Below, piece by piece: positions 8,915 through 17,745 of a DNA stretch of 64,000 nucleotides. How positions within the stretch are numbered: the stretch's first letter is position 1; each line of letters starts with the position of its first letter. The notes under the pieces are model-generated. The model saw only the letters and a list, made by a program, of their open reading frames with translations, was not told where the DNA came from and ran no database searches. Made by a program: the position numbers and the translations under genes. Where the stretch lies: positions 1-64,000 of the forward strand of contig NZ_MVQX01000054.1 in NCBI RefSeq assembly GCF_002067275.1. Reading direction: 5' to 3'. This DNA comes from Methanomethylovorans sp. PtaU1.Bin093. GTDB lineage: Archaea > Halobacteriota > Methanosarcinia > Methanosarcinales > Methanosarcinaceae.

Positions 8915-10047
8915 GCCTCCATGAATGCAGAAAGATTTGTCTGGCAACGACCTTTTATCTTAATGTAAGGTCTTGCCCTTGTAATTACCACGCCCATGCG
9001 GGCAAGTTCCTGCTCACAGTTAAAAGGCCTGGCTTGTATGATCCGGCTGGCACTCACAGGACCGATTCCTGGGACCAGCAGCAATTCCTGCAAACTTGCA
9101 TTGTTGACATCTATAGGGAACATCTCAGGATTGCATTGGGCAAGCAGGATCTTAGGATCCCGGTCTTTAAGGAAACCTGTATCTGTGTAGATCTCGTCAA
9201 GGTCCTTTGCCTTCAGTCCGTAATCCTTGAGCAGGTAAGATGTCTGATAAAGTCTTACTTCCCGCCATTGAGGTGAAGGAGCATTATGTTCAAGAGGTGT
9301 ATCAGGCACCGGATCAAAGCTCATGAAATAAGGTCTTCTTAGGTCGTATTTGTCCATGAACTTGTCTACGGTTCGTACTATTTCCCGGTCAGATTCAGAA
9401 GCAGCACCCACAACGAACTGGGTGTCGTTTGCACCTATGATACGTCCTCCGTAACCAACCTCTTTTCTTTTTTCGATTATGAGCTCCTTTGTCCATTTCA
9501 AACGCTGGAGGACATCGTTGCTATAATCAAAATTAGGGCATACCTCAGAATAGTTGATACTGCTGGTAGTCTCGGCATTGACCCCGAACTTGTTTGCTAC
9601 ATCGGCTATCTCTTCCAGCAGGTACTTTGGTGTCCCTGGCATGAGTCTCATGTGTATGTATCCCTGGAAACCCTGAGCACGCAGTTTTCTGGCTACCTCA
9701 AGCTGTTTTTCGGACGTGTTTTCAGCATCACCTATTACTCCCGAGGAAAGGAACAAACCTTCGATTGCATTTCTCCTGTAGAATGACCATGTGATCTTTA
9801 CGATCTCCTCCGGGGACAATGACACTCGAGGTGTATCTCTTTCGCACCTATTTGGGCAGTAGGTACACTCGCCTGAACAATAATTAGTGAGCAATGTCTT
9901 ATAAAGCTGGATACATCTGCCATCGGGAGCAAAAGCATGGCATACAGCACTCTGGTTACAACTATCATACTTAGTACCTGAAGCCAGGTAACGCATTCGC
10001 TCCATGAGGGTTTTATGGGCTTCACCGGGAGTTTTCACATGGCTCAC
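8905..10047 (-). CDS. Radical SAM protein of the DNA modification/repair type (TIGR03916)
   Basis: A 380-residue radical SAM enzyme. The iron-sulfur motif is CSGECTYC (CxxxCxxC) near residue 54, inside NYCSGECTYCPNRCERDTP. An extra cysteine-bearing segment (SCNQSAVCHAFAPDGRC) lies upstream. The barrel continues through GLFLSSGVIGDAENTSEKQL and YIHMRLMPGTP. The C-terminus (about 315-350) is a helix-hairpin-helix, NNASLQELLLVPGIGPVSASR, which suggests DNA binding. This family is annotated as putative DNA modification/repair and is almost always next to a DUF4130 protein, as here. It heads the operon. The DNA lesion or base acted on has not been established. Confidence 0.85.
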   Translation of the reverse strand: MSHVKTPGEAHKTLMERMRYLASGTKYDSCNQSAVCHAFAPDGRCIQLYKTLLTNYCSGECTYCPNRCERDTPRVSLSPEEIVKITWSFYRRNAIEGLFLSSGVIGDAENTSEKQLEVARKLRAQGFQGYIHMRLMPGTPKYLLEEIADVANKFGVNAETTSSINYSEVCPNFDYSNDVLQRLKWTKELIIEKRKEVGYGGRIIGANDTQFVVGAASESDREIVRTVDKFMDKYDLRRPYFMSFDPVPDTPLEHNAPSPQWREVRLYQTSYLLKDYGLKAKDLDEIYTDTGFLKDRDPKILLAQCNPEMFPIDVNNASLQELLLVPGIGPVSASRIIQARPFNCEQELARMGVVITRARPYIKIKGRCQTNLSAFMEACS

Positions 10048-10145
10048 AATGAAGTGACTGACAAATAAATATAAAACAGGAATGTAAGCGATGTGAAAGT
10101 ATTACGATGATATGGAAGCATGATCCGTCCGCACCAGCGTAATGA

Positions 10146-10703
10146 TCACTCTTCATCCTTCACTTTAACATATATCTTTAATTTAGTAACAGCTTCCAGT
10201 TTCTTCCATTCGACAATAGCATCCTTTTCGAATTTACAGTTCTTAACTGTCTTATCAGGAAGTTTGCCGTCAACTTCATACACAAAGAAACCATCTTCAC
10301 CATTGGTGGACACAACATTCTCAAAATCATTGTCCTGGCGTACTTCCACTACAGCTACTTTTTTCAGGGCTTCCAGCAGAGTTGTACCCTTAGGTACTTC
10401 TATAGTTTTAGTGGGCGCAAGTATGTCCAGCGCGGAAATGATGTTCTTGTTATTTAATTTCAATACATGGGTTTTTCCATACACTTTACGCTCTATCAGT
10501 TGAGCATCTTCGAGGATAGTAGCATGCTTCGCCGCAACCGGAACAGATATATCAAGTTCCCTTGCCAGTTCAGAGATGTGCATCTCACACTCACACAGCT
10601 TTTCAACCATCTTCAAGCGTGTATCGCTGCCCAGAGCACTGAATACTTTAAGGCGTTCAGTGTTGTTGAGGTCTTGAGGGTCATTGTTATCAGATGGGCT
10701 CAT
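10146..10703 (-). CDS. ArsR-type regulator with a DUF4430-like C-terminal domain
   Basis: A 185-residue protein. Residues 10-85 form a winged helix of the ArsR type (RLKVFSALGSDTRLKMVEKL, ISELARELDISVPVAAKHATIL). Residues 95-180 look like a DUF4430/transcobalamin-C-like fold: GTTLLEALKKVAVVEV, DGFFVYEVDGKLPD and KDAIVEWKKLE. No ArsR metal-binding cysteine cluster is apparent beyond KLCECEMH. The C-terminal fold may bind a ligand or a protein, which is inference. ATG 10703 is preferred over TTG 10712. A TATA-like TTTTATATATG lies about 30 bases upstream, so the message may be leaderless. It is a single gene next to a convergent-free gap. Confidence 0.75.
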   Translation of the reverse strand: MSPSDNNDPQDLNNTERLKVFSALGSDTRLKMVEKLCECEMHISELARELDISVPVAAKHATILEDAQLIERKVYGKTHVLKLNNKNIISALDILAPTKTIEVPKGTTLLEALKKVAVVEVRQDNDFENVVSTNGEDGFFVYEVDGKLPDKTVKNCKFEKDAIVEWKKLEAVTKLKIYVKVKDEE

Positions 10704-10844
10704 ATATATCAAACGTATCTTTTATACATATATAAAATATTCCCCTTTAATATCTTACTGGAGCTTATATCTCATCTAAATGGAACACAAATGTAAAGCT
10801 CATTTTTGATTATAGAAGTACAAAACATATCCTGTATGATCTTT

Positions 10845-11834
10845 TTATCTATCTTCCCCACACAACGCCCGTATCTGTGTTCTAAGCTTCCATTCCAGCT
10901 CAGGCAGGTTGCTAGTTTCAAATTCATGGGTAAGGAACCGCGGCTTAACAAAATCTACTATCTCCCTGCACCTCTCATCAGTAAAAGGCATATGCTGGTC
11001 TATTTTTGACACGTGTTCCATGACAGCGATAAGCCGTTCATGGAAAGAGAGGTCATAATAATCCGCAGGTACACCATTTCTTGCTACTTGCATCTGATAA
11101 TCACCTGAGAGGCTGCAATGGAAGTGCATACCTTCTATCCTGTCAATAATATCCTCCGGATACCTTGCCAGCACCTCAAGCACTGAACCAATTGCATGTT
11201 TCTCATCAGTGCAATTCATAATGGCATTCATCAAATGCCCTGTGTCAAGCGTAAAAGCCCAGTTCCCGAATTCAAGGGAATCTATAAAATGCATTGTTGC
11301 AGCAGTATCAAGCAGGTTAAGGCCAGGCCACCAAAGGTTCTCAAAAAAGAGTCTCACAGGTGGCTCTCCTCCTGGAAGAAGTGATACTGATCTATTTAGA
11401 AACTCTGCTGTGGAATCCATAACTTCCATATCAGATACTCCGAAATCCCGGGTGAACACATGATCCAGCTCCACATAAGCAACATGGAAAACCCCGTATT
11501 CAGCATTCACTGATGCAGCATTCTTAAGTGCATTTATGAAGTTGGCGATCATATCCTGACGATCATGCCCTCCGAATAGGAAAAATTTCTCATTTTCATC
11601 CATATCCTCATGAAACGCTTTTTCATCTACCCATGCCCGGTGCCTTCCCATCCAGTAGGGCAAATGCACTCCTTTGACTACCCCGTAAGGAAAATCAGGA
11701 AGAGGAGTGTGATCCACAAAGAGCTCTACACCGTCCAGCCCATGAGTACGCAGGAAAGACTCTATGTTGTTCCAGTCATTTTCAAAACGTGACAGATCAC
11801 TCTCATGGAGGGAGAAGTTCATTAAACTCTTCAT
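10845..11834 (-). CDS. Sugar phosphate isomerase/epimerase-like TIM-barrel protein
   Basis: A 329-residue protein of the xylose isomerase-like/AP endonuclease 2 superfamily. It shows the metal-ligand strands expected of this barrel: VELFVDHTPLPDFPYGVVKGVHLPYW early, FHVAYVELDHV, LFFENLWWPGLNLLD (glutamate ligand), FTLDTGHLMNA (aspartate and histidine) and GMHFHCSLSGDYQMQV. The set of His/Glu/Asp residues suggests a functional divalent-metal enzyme. The substrate cannot be deduced; neighbours give no pathway hint. Sugar isomerisation and abasic-site nuclease activity both occur in the superfamily; the former is more common for this length. Confidence 0.75.
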   Translation of the reverse strand: MKSLMNFSLHESDLSRFENDWNNIESFLRTHGLDGVELFVDHTPLPDFPYGVVKGVHLPYWMGRHRAWVDEKAFHEDMDENEKFFLFGGHDRQDMIANFINALKNAASVNAEYGVFHVAYVELDHVFTRDFGVSDMEVMDSTAEFLNRSVSLLPGGEPPVRLFFENLWWPGLNLLDTAATMHFIDSLEFGNWAFTLDTGHLMNAIMNCTDEKHAIGSVLEVLARYPEDIIDRIEGMHFHCSLSGDYQMQVARNGVPADYYDLSFHERLIAVMEHVSKIDQHMPFTDERCREIVDFVKPRFLTHEFETSNLPELEWKLRTQIRALCGEDR

Positions 11835-12326
11835 GAAACCACCGAGTAATTCATTTCTTTATATACCTCGTATAAAAGAAGTATGGACTTGATCTTTATT
11901 ATATATGATGTATAAAGGCGCTGCGCAATGATTACGCAGTATTGTGATATATACTATAATGTTTCAGTGTTGAATAAATAAGATTTTCGATACGAATCGG
12001 TTTCGAAAACCGGACTCTTTCTTCTTTGGGAGTAGAATTAAAACAAGATAAATATCAAAGATACTGGCAAAATTAAAAGGGCCGTGTGGAGTGGATATCA
12101 ATTATTACTGGGGGTGGATTAATTAATTCTTGTTCTGGTGAGTGGCACACAGCCCAATCATAACCTATAGTATATAGGCTATCTTCACTATTAACAATTG
12201 AGTTTAATCCATTTTAGCTTTATGGTGCCTTGCATATTTGATAAGAAATAACACCTATGAAAAAGATGCATCTGATACGCATTGCTATCCAGTAACGGCG
12301 GAGTACAAGAAAAGTTTGGGATTGTC
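11835..12326. other. Gene-free stretch with inverted repeats
   Basis: About 490 bases without a credible gene. It holds a tight inverted repeat CGGTTT-cga-AAACCG at 11998-12012, a CTGCG...CGCAG hairpin near 11920, and the long-range pairing GGGCCGTGTG (12079-12088) with CACACAGCCC (12146-12155), ten pairs with one mismatch. The last could be the base of a structured RNA. No family was recognised. Confidence 0.4.
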
Positions 12327-12500
12327 TCACTCAGCCGCAAGCAGCGAAGCATATTCATCTTCACCAAAGGCTTTCCCATCTATTATTGTTCGGATCCTGT
12401 TCAGCTTGAAGCAGTTGGGACATCGGCGGATGAACTGAATGCTGGTGATAACTGCATGGAACTCTTTCTGGCAATTGTAGCAAGTTACGACTATGTTCAT
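12327..12500 (-). CDS. 57-residue zinc-ribbon protein
   Basis: A small ORF with four cysteines in two CxxC knuckles: TCYNCQ (C7, C10) and RRCPNCFKLN (C27, C30), typical of a zinc ribbon. The rest is an acidic tail (DGKAFGEDEYASLLAAE). A strong purine-rich Shine-Dalgarno element (GGGGG) lies about five bases before the ATG, and the frame is intact, which together make it a convincing gene despite its size. Such mini-ribbons often act as nucleic-acid or protein adaptors; the function here is unknown. It stands alone in a 1.1-kb gene-poor gap. I see no gene in the 470 bases between it and the cbiZ end. Confidence 0.75.
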   Translation of the reverse strand: MNIVVTCYNCQKEFHAVITSIQFIRRCPNCFKLNRIRTIIDGKAFGEDEYASLLAAE

Positions 12501-12970
12501 TCTTACCCCCTATAGAAATAGGTCTTGTGAGGAAATAAGGATTTCAGTGTAAGTTCACTAAATAAAATACGCAGTTCTAGAAGTCATTAAATGTTGTCTG
12601 CAAAGCTATAGACGTATTTATTTGTAGAGAATCTAGTAAAAACAACATTATAACAAAAATCATTCCCAAAAGTATCTGCACCGATTTCCCTGGTACTTAT
12701 GTGGTCTTTGAAATGTCAGCATTATTGCATATCCATACCAATTAGTATATAAAAAGCTATATATGGGTTTTATAGTGTAACACCGAATCTTTAAAACAAA
12801 TAAGTACTAAAATCACGATACATAGACACTGATCAAAGGCAAATCTGTTTCAAACAAATGGTTAACAACTATAAATGTACATCCTGTATCACTACCAAGG
12901 TGACGAATTCATTAATTCCTTAATGTTAAAACCTCATAATGGTGTATGGACCTACAGTGTATAAAATGGT

Positions 12971-14149
12971 CTAGGACCATTTTTCCCCCATGGTTCCATT
13001 CTTCACCAGCCAGGCTGTCATGTAAACCAGGTTATCTATAATGCTGTCATAATCATTCAACAAGTTCTCAGGTGGTTTTTGATTGCTTTGCAGTATATCG
13101 GGAAGCTGTCTGATCAGAGCAAGAGCAGCTTCCCGGGCTGAAGTTTCAGGCAGCAGACCCCAGGAAACCTCATCAACAAGATGTGTGATTGCAGATGTTG
13201 CTGCAACCAATAAAGGGTTAACAGCTAATTCTCTCAGGTCTTTCAGAAAACGCATTTTACGGTTATCTCCTGCCATGTGTGAAGCCACATTCCAGCAATA
13301 TGCTTCATCCACCCCGAACCTTTCCAGCCTCAACAGCATATTGCGCTGGGAAATAGGCGTAAGTTCCGACTGCTTCTCAAGTGCTCTCTTGGTAGCTTCG
13401 ATCACGCACTTCCCTATAAGCTCGCCTAACTTGGAATGCTTTCCTGCATCTGTGAGCTTCAACGGGCTTGTCATATCGCAGACCACAGCTATCATATCCG
13501 TACCGGAACCTGTGGCTATACCCTCGGAATACCTGCTTGGGACCATCAGTTCCTGTAGGGCTGCAGTCTTTGCTTCAGTAGCGGTCATGATGACTCGGGA
13601 CATTGTATATTCCGGCAGGTCTGCATTTATTACAATGATGATATTGATAGTTCCATTTAATGGGAAATGACTTCCGTTCTCTTGGTAGTATGAAGCCGGA
13701 TCGCCTACCCTGCCTCCGTTGATCTCCACACCACCTGTTATGATAGCAGTAACTTCAAGGCCCCTGAAGCCTTTACTTACTATAGCAACATTCATCATAT
13801 TCGCAGCAGTCAGCATACCAGTGCTTTTTAAGGGATTAAAGCCCAATTTTGCAGCAAGCAGGGAAAGGTAAGCTGATACGTCTCCACCTTCCAGTTCCTC
13901 TCCCTTCTTAACACCTCGGGGGATCTGGTTATTGATGATGCATTCCAGATCTTCGCGATAACCTCCGTTCAGCCATGAGGTTGTAAGCGTACGTCTACGT
14001 GCGGGAAGTTTCACAACTATGGAGCGATCCTGCCTGTATATTTTTTCTCCAGCCGGAAGTTCCAATAGCATCTGTAGAGCAGTTTCTTCCTCTACTTCGG
14101 GAGGCTTTTCACATTTTTCATTTGGACGGGACCCACTGTGCATGATCAT
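12971..14149 (-). CDS. cbiZ: Adenosylcobinamide amidohydrolase
   Basis: CbiZ hydrolyses adenosylcobinamide to adenosylcobyric acid, so that salvaged corrinoids can enter the archaeal cobalamin pathway. The protein (392 residues) has the CbiZ core at about 40-250: RRRTLTTSWLNGGYREDLECIINNQ, LEVTAIITGGVEINGGRVGDP, INIIIVINADLPEYTMSR, and SEGIATGSGTDMIAVV. The C-terminal 140 residues are extra and helical, as in longer archaeal forms. Cobalamin is central to methylotrophic methanogens, which need corrinoid proteins for methyl transfer. It stands alone on the minus strand; no other cob/cbi gene is in the window. The start is uncertain between ATG 14149 and ATG 14143. Confidence 0.9.
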   Translation of the reverse strand: MIMHSGSRPNEKCEKPPEVEEETALQMLLELPAGEKIYRQDRSIVVKLPARRRTLTTSWLNGGYREDLECIINNQIPRGVKKGEELEGGDVSAYLSLLAAKLGFNPLKSTGMLTAANMMNVAIVSKGFRGLEVTAIITGGVEINGGRVGDPASYYQENGSHFPLNGTINIIIVINADLPEYTMSRVIMTATEAKTAALQELMVPSRYSEGIATGSGTDMIAVVCDMTSPLKLTDAGKHSKLGELIGKCVIEATKRALEKQSELTPISQRNMLLRLERFGVDEAYCWNVASHMAGDNRKMRFLKDLRELAVNPLLVAATSAITHLVDEVSWGLLPETSAREAALALIRQLPDILQSNQKPPENLLNDYDSIIDNLVYMTAWLVKNGTMGEKWS

Positions 14150-14226
14150 CTACCTTGCAAAATAAAGAACCTGTGCAAAGGTTGTGAGTATTCCCTATAA
14201 ATAGGTGATGTACCAGAGTCTAAAAT

Positions 14227-14346
14227 ATGCGAAACGATGAAGCAACACGACATCAATTGAAAGACGTTAATAGGTCTGTAAAGACCAGTAAAAAGGCAAA
14301 AGAGGAAGAAAAGAACGAACTGAAAAGGAATATGTTGGGCTTGTAG
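14227..14346 (+). CDS. Possible 39-residue charged protein
   Basis: An intact small ORF (MRNDEATRHQ... ending ELKRNMLGL) of strongly charged, helix-prone composition. A TATA-like CTATAAATAG at 14195-14204 lies about 25 bases before the ATG, which would give a leaderless message. It fills most of the gap between two minus-strand genes. Nothing in the sequence identifies a family, and chance cannot be excluded at this length. Confidence 0.35.
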   Translation: MRNDEATRHQLKDVNRSVKTSKKAKEEEKNELKRNMLGL

Positions 14347-14377
14347 TTGAATTAATGGTCATTCCAATTTCCATGAT

Positions 14378-15808
14378 CTATAACTCGCCATGGGCAACAG
14401 ATAGCTTTTCAGGAACGTGCGCCTGCAGTTTGCGAACATATATATAAACCCATCCGAAGGTCATGAGAGATCCCAGCACATTTCCAAACACCAGTCCCCA
14501 CCAGACACCTGTAAGGCCCATTCCGAGGTAGTAAGAGAACAGGAAGGCAAATAATGGTGTAAGTATGAGGGATCTGATTATTGTGGCAATAAGGGAGCTT
14601 GTACCTTTACCAGTGCCCTGGAACAACGATGAAGAAAGCAAGCCCATGGCAGTCGTGGGATAGAAAAGGAAAGCGATCTTAAGGAAGACAGTAATATCCT
14701 CAGTTATATGAGCAGACGATTCCGCCTGTGTGAAAACAGCAGCAATATAAGGTGCCAGGAAGAAAGTAAATATAGCAATTCCCGTTTCGATAATGATACC
14801 CACTTTTGTTGCATAAATGAGTACTGACATCAGTTTTTTGTAAGCACGTCCGCCATACACAAAACCTGATACGGTCATCACTGCAGTTCCAATTCCTACC
14901 AGCGGGGCTATAGCTATCATTACCACACGCCATCCCACAGCGTAGACAGCAACACCATCTGTATTGCTCACTGCAATGATAACAAGGTTCATAATGACCA
15001 TTGTAAAGGCCATAGATAATTGCTGCATAGCTGATGGCAGGCCCACCTTTGATATTTCTTTAATGATACTCATATCCGGCCTGAAACCACGGAACTTGAA
15101 AGAAACATATGTGTCATTATTCAGGAACAGCCATTTGAAGATCATAGCTGCGGTTATGGCCAGTGAGAGCACGGTTGCCCATGCTGCTCCTTTTATGCCC
15201 AATCCAAAGGTGTAAATGAACAACGGATCTAAGACAATGTTCAGAACTGCTCCCAATACCATTGCATACATAGCACGTTTGGCATCGCCCTCGCTACGCA
15301 ATATGGCACTTGCCACATTAATGAAGAATATGAGAATGCCACCGGCAAATACTATACGTCCGTAGTCCATGGAAAGACCTATTGTCTTACCTGCCCCTGC
15401 AGCCGCAAAGATAGGTTTTGCAAAAATGAACAAAGGTGCGCTGACCAGCAATGTCAGCACCAGCATAAGGACCATGCTGTGCACTGCAACATTGTCAGCA
15501 GCTTTTTTGTCTTTGGCACCCAGTTTTCTGGATATGGCCGACCCTCCTCCAAGGCCCAAGCCTGTGGAAAGTGCGATCATGCTCATGAAGAACGGAAACA
15601 CAAAACCTATTGCTGCGAGGGCATCAGCACCCAGGCCTGAAACCCAGAAAGTATCCACCAGGTTATAGACTGTCTGCACGGACATGGCGAGCATCATAGG
15701 CAGACCCAATTTTAAGATAGCCTTCTTGGGATCTCCCATTAGTGTCCTCATCCCTGAGGTCACATGACCTGTTCTGTAGTTTTCACCTGTTCCTGGAATT
15801 TCATTCAT
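14378..15808 (-). CDS. MATE-family efflux transporter
   Basis: A 476-residue membrane protein with about twelve hydrophobic segments arranged as two MatE halves. Typical segments are PKKAILKLGLPMMLAMSVQTVYNLVDTFWVSGLGADALAAIGF in the first helices and ISKVGLPSAMQQLSMAFTMVIMN at the start of the second half. MATE pumps exchange Na+ or H+ for drugs or other organic cations. It overlaps the upstream marR-type gene by eight bases, so the two form an operon and the pump is probably controlled by that regulator. The substrate cannot be told from sequence. Confidence 0.92.
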   Translation of the reverse strand: MNEIPGTGENYRTGHVTSGMRTLMGDPKKAILKLGLPMMLAMSVQTVYNLVDTFWVSGLGADALAAIGFVFPFFMSMIALSTGLGLGGGSAISRKLGAKDKKAADNVAVHSMVLMLVLTLLVSAPLFIFAKPIFAAAGAGKTIGLSMDYGRIVFAGGILIFFINVASAILRSEGDAKRAMYAMVLGAVLNIVLDPLFIYTFGLGIKGAAWATVLSLAITAAMIFKWLFLNNDTYVSFKFRGFRPDMSIIKEISKVGLPSAMQQLSMAFTMVIMNLVIIAVSNTDGVAVYAVGWRVVMIAIAPLVGIGTAVMTVSGFVYGGRAYKKLMSVLIYATKVGIIIETGIAIFTFFLAPYIAAVFTQAESSAHITEDITVFLKIAFLFYPTTAMGLLSSSLFQGTGKGTSSLIATIIRSLILTPLFAFLFSYYLGMGLTGVWWGLVFGNVLGSLMTFGWVYIYVRKLQAHVPEKLSVAHGEL

Positions 15809-16262
15809 CTGTGGTCTTCCTGATCTGATTCCGTTTCGAAATATTTACTCCAGCTCTCTGTATCATGTTTCTGAAAGCCAGTTCTTCCTCCTCAGTGAAA
15901 CCTTCCAGCAGAATATCGTTCAGGTCTTTTGAAACAGCCCACATTATATGTTCCATCTCTGTCCCTTGTTCCGTTAGAAATACCTTGTATGCCCTTCTGT
16001 TATCAGGATCTACAACTCTGCGCACATATCCTGCACGCTCCAGCCGGGCAATGGACCTTGCGCTGGTTGCCCTGTCACATTTTAGAGATGTTGCAAGTTT
16101 TTCCTGGCTAATGCCATCCTCATGCAGCAGCAGCATGAGGAATGGGAACTGTGCATCACCTATCCCGTAAGGTTCGAGCTGACGTCCCATGAAGTTGCGG
16201 ATGGATCTGAACAGATGGGATATATCTCTGCCAATAGATTCCTGTTCTCTTAGTCTGTCCAT
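15801..16262 (-). CDS. MarR-family transcriptional regulator
   Basis: A 153-residue winged-helix regulator: FLMLLLHEDGISQEKLATSLKCDRATSARSIARLERAGYVRRVVDPDNRRAYKVFLTEQG is the textbook MarR core, including the DxR wing. Flanking helices would make the dimer interface. It is cotranscribed with the MATE pump, the common layout for an effector-relieved repressor of an efflux pump. A TTGCG-tg-CGCAA inverted repeat 20-31 bases upstream of the ATG, just behind a TATA element, is the probable operator. Confidence 0.92.
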   Translation of the reverse strand: MDRLREQESIGRDISHLFRSIRNFMGRQLEPYGIGDAQFPFLMLLLHEDGISQEKLATSLKCDRATSARSIARLERAGYVRRVVDPDNRRAYKVFLTEQGTEMEHIMWAVSKDLNDILLEGFTEEEELAFRNMIQRAGVNISKRNQIRKTTDE

Positions 16263-16281
16263 CTTCGCTGTTTCCTATTTG

Positions 16282-16293
16282 TTGCGTGCGCAA
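16282..16293. promoter_or_regulatory. Candidate MarR operator
   Basis: The inverted repeat TTGCG-tg-CGCAA lies between the TATA-like CTTATACAAT (16296-16305, complement) and the marR start codon, where a bound repressor would block initiation. It is the only strong palindrome in the gap. The link to the regulator is inferred from position. Confidence 0.5.
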
Positions 16294-16402
16294 TAATTGT
16301 ATAAGGAACTAATAAACGTACCGCTGGGGTCTTAAGCTGCGAAGTAATGAGGTATCTAATAAAATGTCCCTTACTAAAAAATATATTAATTTTAGTGCTT
16401 AA

Positions 16403-16749
16403 ATGAGACTTATAACTTGGTCTGAGAAATACAGTATGAACATCAAAGAGATAGATGATCAGCATAAAAAACTGGTAGAAATGATCAACGAACTACATGA
16501 TACCATGAATCAGGCAAAGAGCAAAGAGACTTCTCTTATTGTCATCAATGAACTGGTTGCATATACACAGTATCATTTCTCTACTGAAGAAAAATACATG
16601 AAACAGTTTGGATACAGTGACCATGTATCCCACAAGAAGGAGCACGAAAAGTTCGTCTATAAGTAATGAATTATAAAAAAGAGCATGAGGCGGGAAAAGT
16701 GGGTCATAGTTTTGATATTTTAAATATCCTCAAGAACGGGCTGAACTGA
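16403..16749 (+). pseudogene. Broken bacteriohemerythrin
   Basis: The first frame (16403-16666) encodes 87 residues with most di-iron ligands of bacteriohemerythrin: H21 (DDQH), H58 and E62 (YHFSTEE), H77 and H81 (HKKEH). It then stops at TAA, before the fourth helix that supplies the last His and Asp ligands. A second frame starting at ATG 16666 reads MNYKKEHEAGKVGHSFDILNILKNGLN, which resembles the family's C-terminal region (KKEHE, then GK..S.DILNFLK). So the gene appears split by a frameshift with a small deletion or duplication around KKEHE. Full-length family members are about 135 residues and bind oxygen. A TATA-like AAATATATTAA lies about 25 bases upstream. Loss of oxygen binding is likely. 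Confidence 0.75.
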
Positions 16750-16788
16750 CAAGCTCCTTTATCATTTTTTGAACATCACGCTATATAT

Positions 16789-17697
16789 TCAGCCATCTGT
16801 CCTGCTCAGGTCTACGCCCATAAGTTCGAGGAATACCTCTTCAAGGGCAGGCTCGATGGTACGCATTTCTATTATCCTGCCTCCGTTTGTGGCTACATGG
16901 CCTGTGATCTCATTGACCACATCCATGTCTGCAGTGACAAGCACGAACCTGTCTTCCAGACGTTTTACGCCTTGAATACATATGTCCGCAATATCTTCCA
17001 GCATAAATTCCAGACGGTAGAGAATTTTAGAATGATCCTTCCGTATCTGTGCAGCAGAGCCCAGTGTAACTTGCTTTCCATCTTTGATTATGAGGATACG
17101 GTCACAAAGGCTTTCCATTTGATACAGGTTATGCGCACTGAAAATAACGGTCTTGCCTCTTTCCTTTAGAGACCTTATATATTCGGTTATGAACCTGGAT
17201 GTCATAGGGTCAAGCCCTGAACCTGGTTCATCGTAGATGATCAGTTGCGGGTCGTTTATGAGGGATCTTGCAATAGCAACCTTACGGCGCATGCCTTTGG
17301 AAAGGTCACCTATACGCTTGCCTGAGGCATTAAGCGAAAGATCGTTAAGAAGAGAGTTGATCCTTTGTCTGGCGATGTGTTTCTTAACATCGTATAGTTC
17401 TCCGAAAAAGAGTAAGTAATCTTCCACATACATGCCTTCGTAGAGAGGAGATTCTTCCGGCAAAAATCCAAGAAAGGATTTTATCCTTACAGGGTCCGCT
17501 GACATATCAATATCATTTATCCGAATACTACCTGCCGTAGGCCGTACCAGGCCGCTAAGCATTTTCAGGGTAGTGGTCTTTCCTGCACCATTTGGACCTA
17601 CAATACCGAATATCTCGCCCTTTTCCACATTAAAACTCAGCTGGTCCACGGCAACAAAGTCACCATATTTCTTTCTCAGGCCATTCACTTCTATCAT
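16789..17697 (-). CDS. ABC-2 exporter ATP-binding protein
   Basis: A 302-residue ATPase of the NatA/CcmA type. It has Walker A GPNGAGKTT, Q-loop region FLGFLPEESPLYEGM, signature LSKGMRRKVAIARSL, Walker B LIIYDEPGSGLDP and the H-loop FSAHNLYQMESLCD, followed by an extra C-terminal domain of about 80 residues. It is divergent from two ABC-2 permease genes that start 140 bases away and have no ATPase of their own, so it very probably energises them. ATG 17697 (MIEVNGLRKKYGDF) is preferred over TTG 17703. An ATTATATATAATT promoter element lies about 25 bases upstream. Confidence 0.9.
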   Translation of the reverse strand: MIEVNGLRKKYGDFVAVDQLSFNVEKGEIFGIVGPNGAGKTTTLKMLSGLVRPTAGSIRINDIDMSADPVRIKSFLGFLPEESPLYEGMYVEDYLLFFGELYDVKKHIARQRINSLLNDLSLNASGKRIGDLSKGMRRKVAIARSLINDPQLIIYDEPGSGLDPMTSRFITEYIRSLKERGKTVIFSAHNLYQMESLCDRILIIKDGKQVTLGSAAQIRKDHSKILYRLEFMLEDIADICIQGVKRLEDRFVLVTADMDVVNEITGHVATNGGRIIEMRTIEPALEEVFLELMGVDLSRTDG

Positions 17698-17745
17698 GTG
17701 CAAAACTAAAATAATACTTTAAATTATATATAATTACTTGGTATT

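Noticed and set aside
12282..12515. Plus-strand ORF of 77 codons
   Set aside because: It is antisense to the zinc-ribbon gene, whose cysteine pattern and ribosome site are far more convincing.
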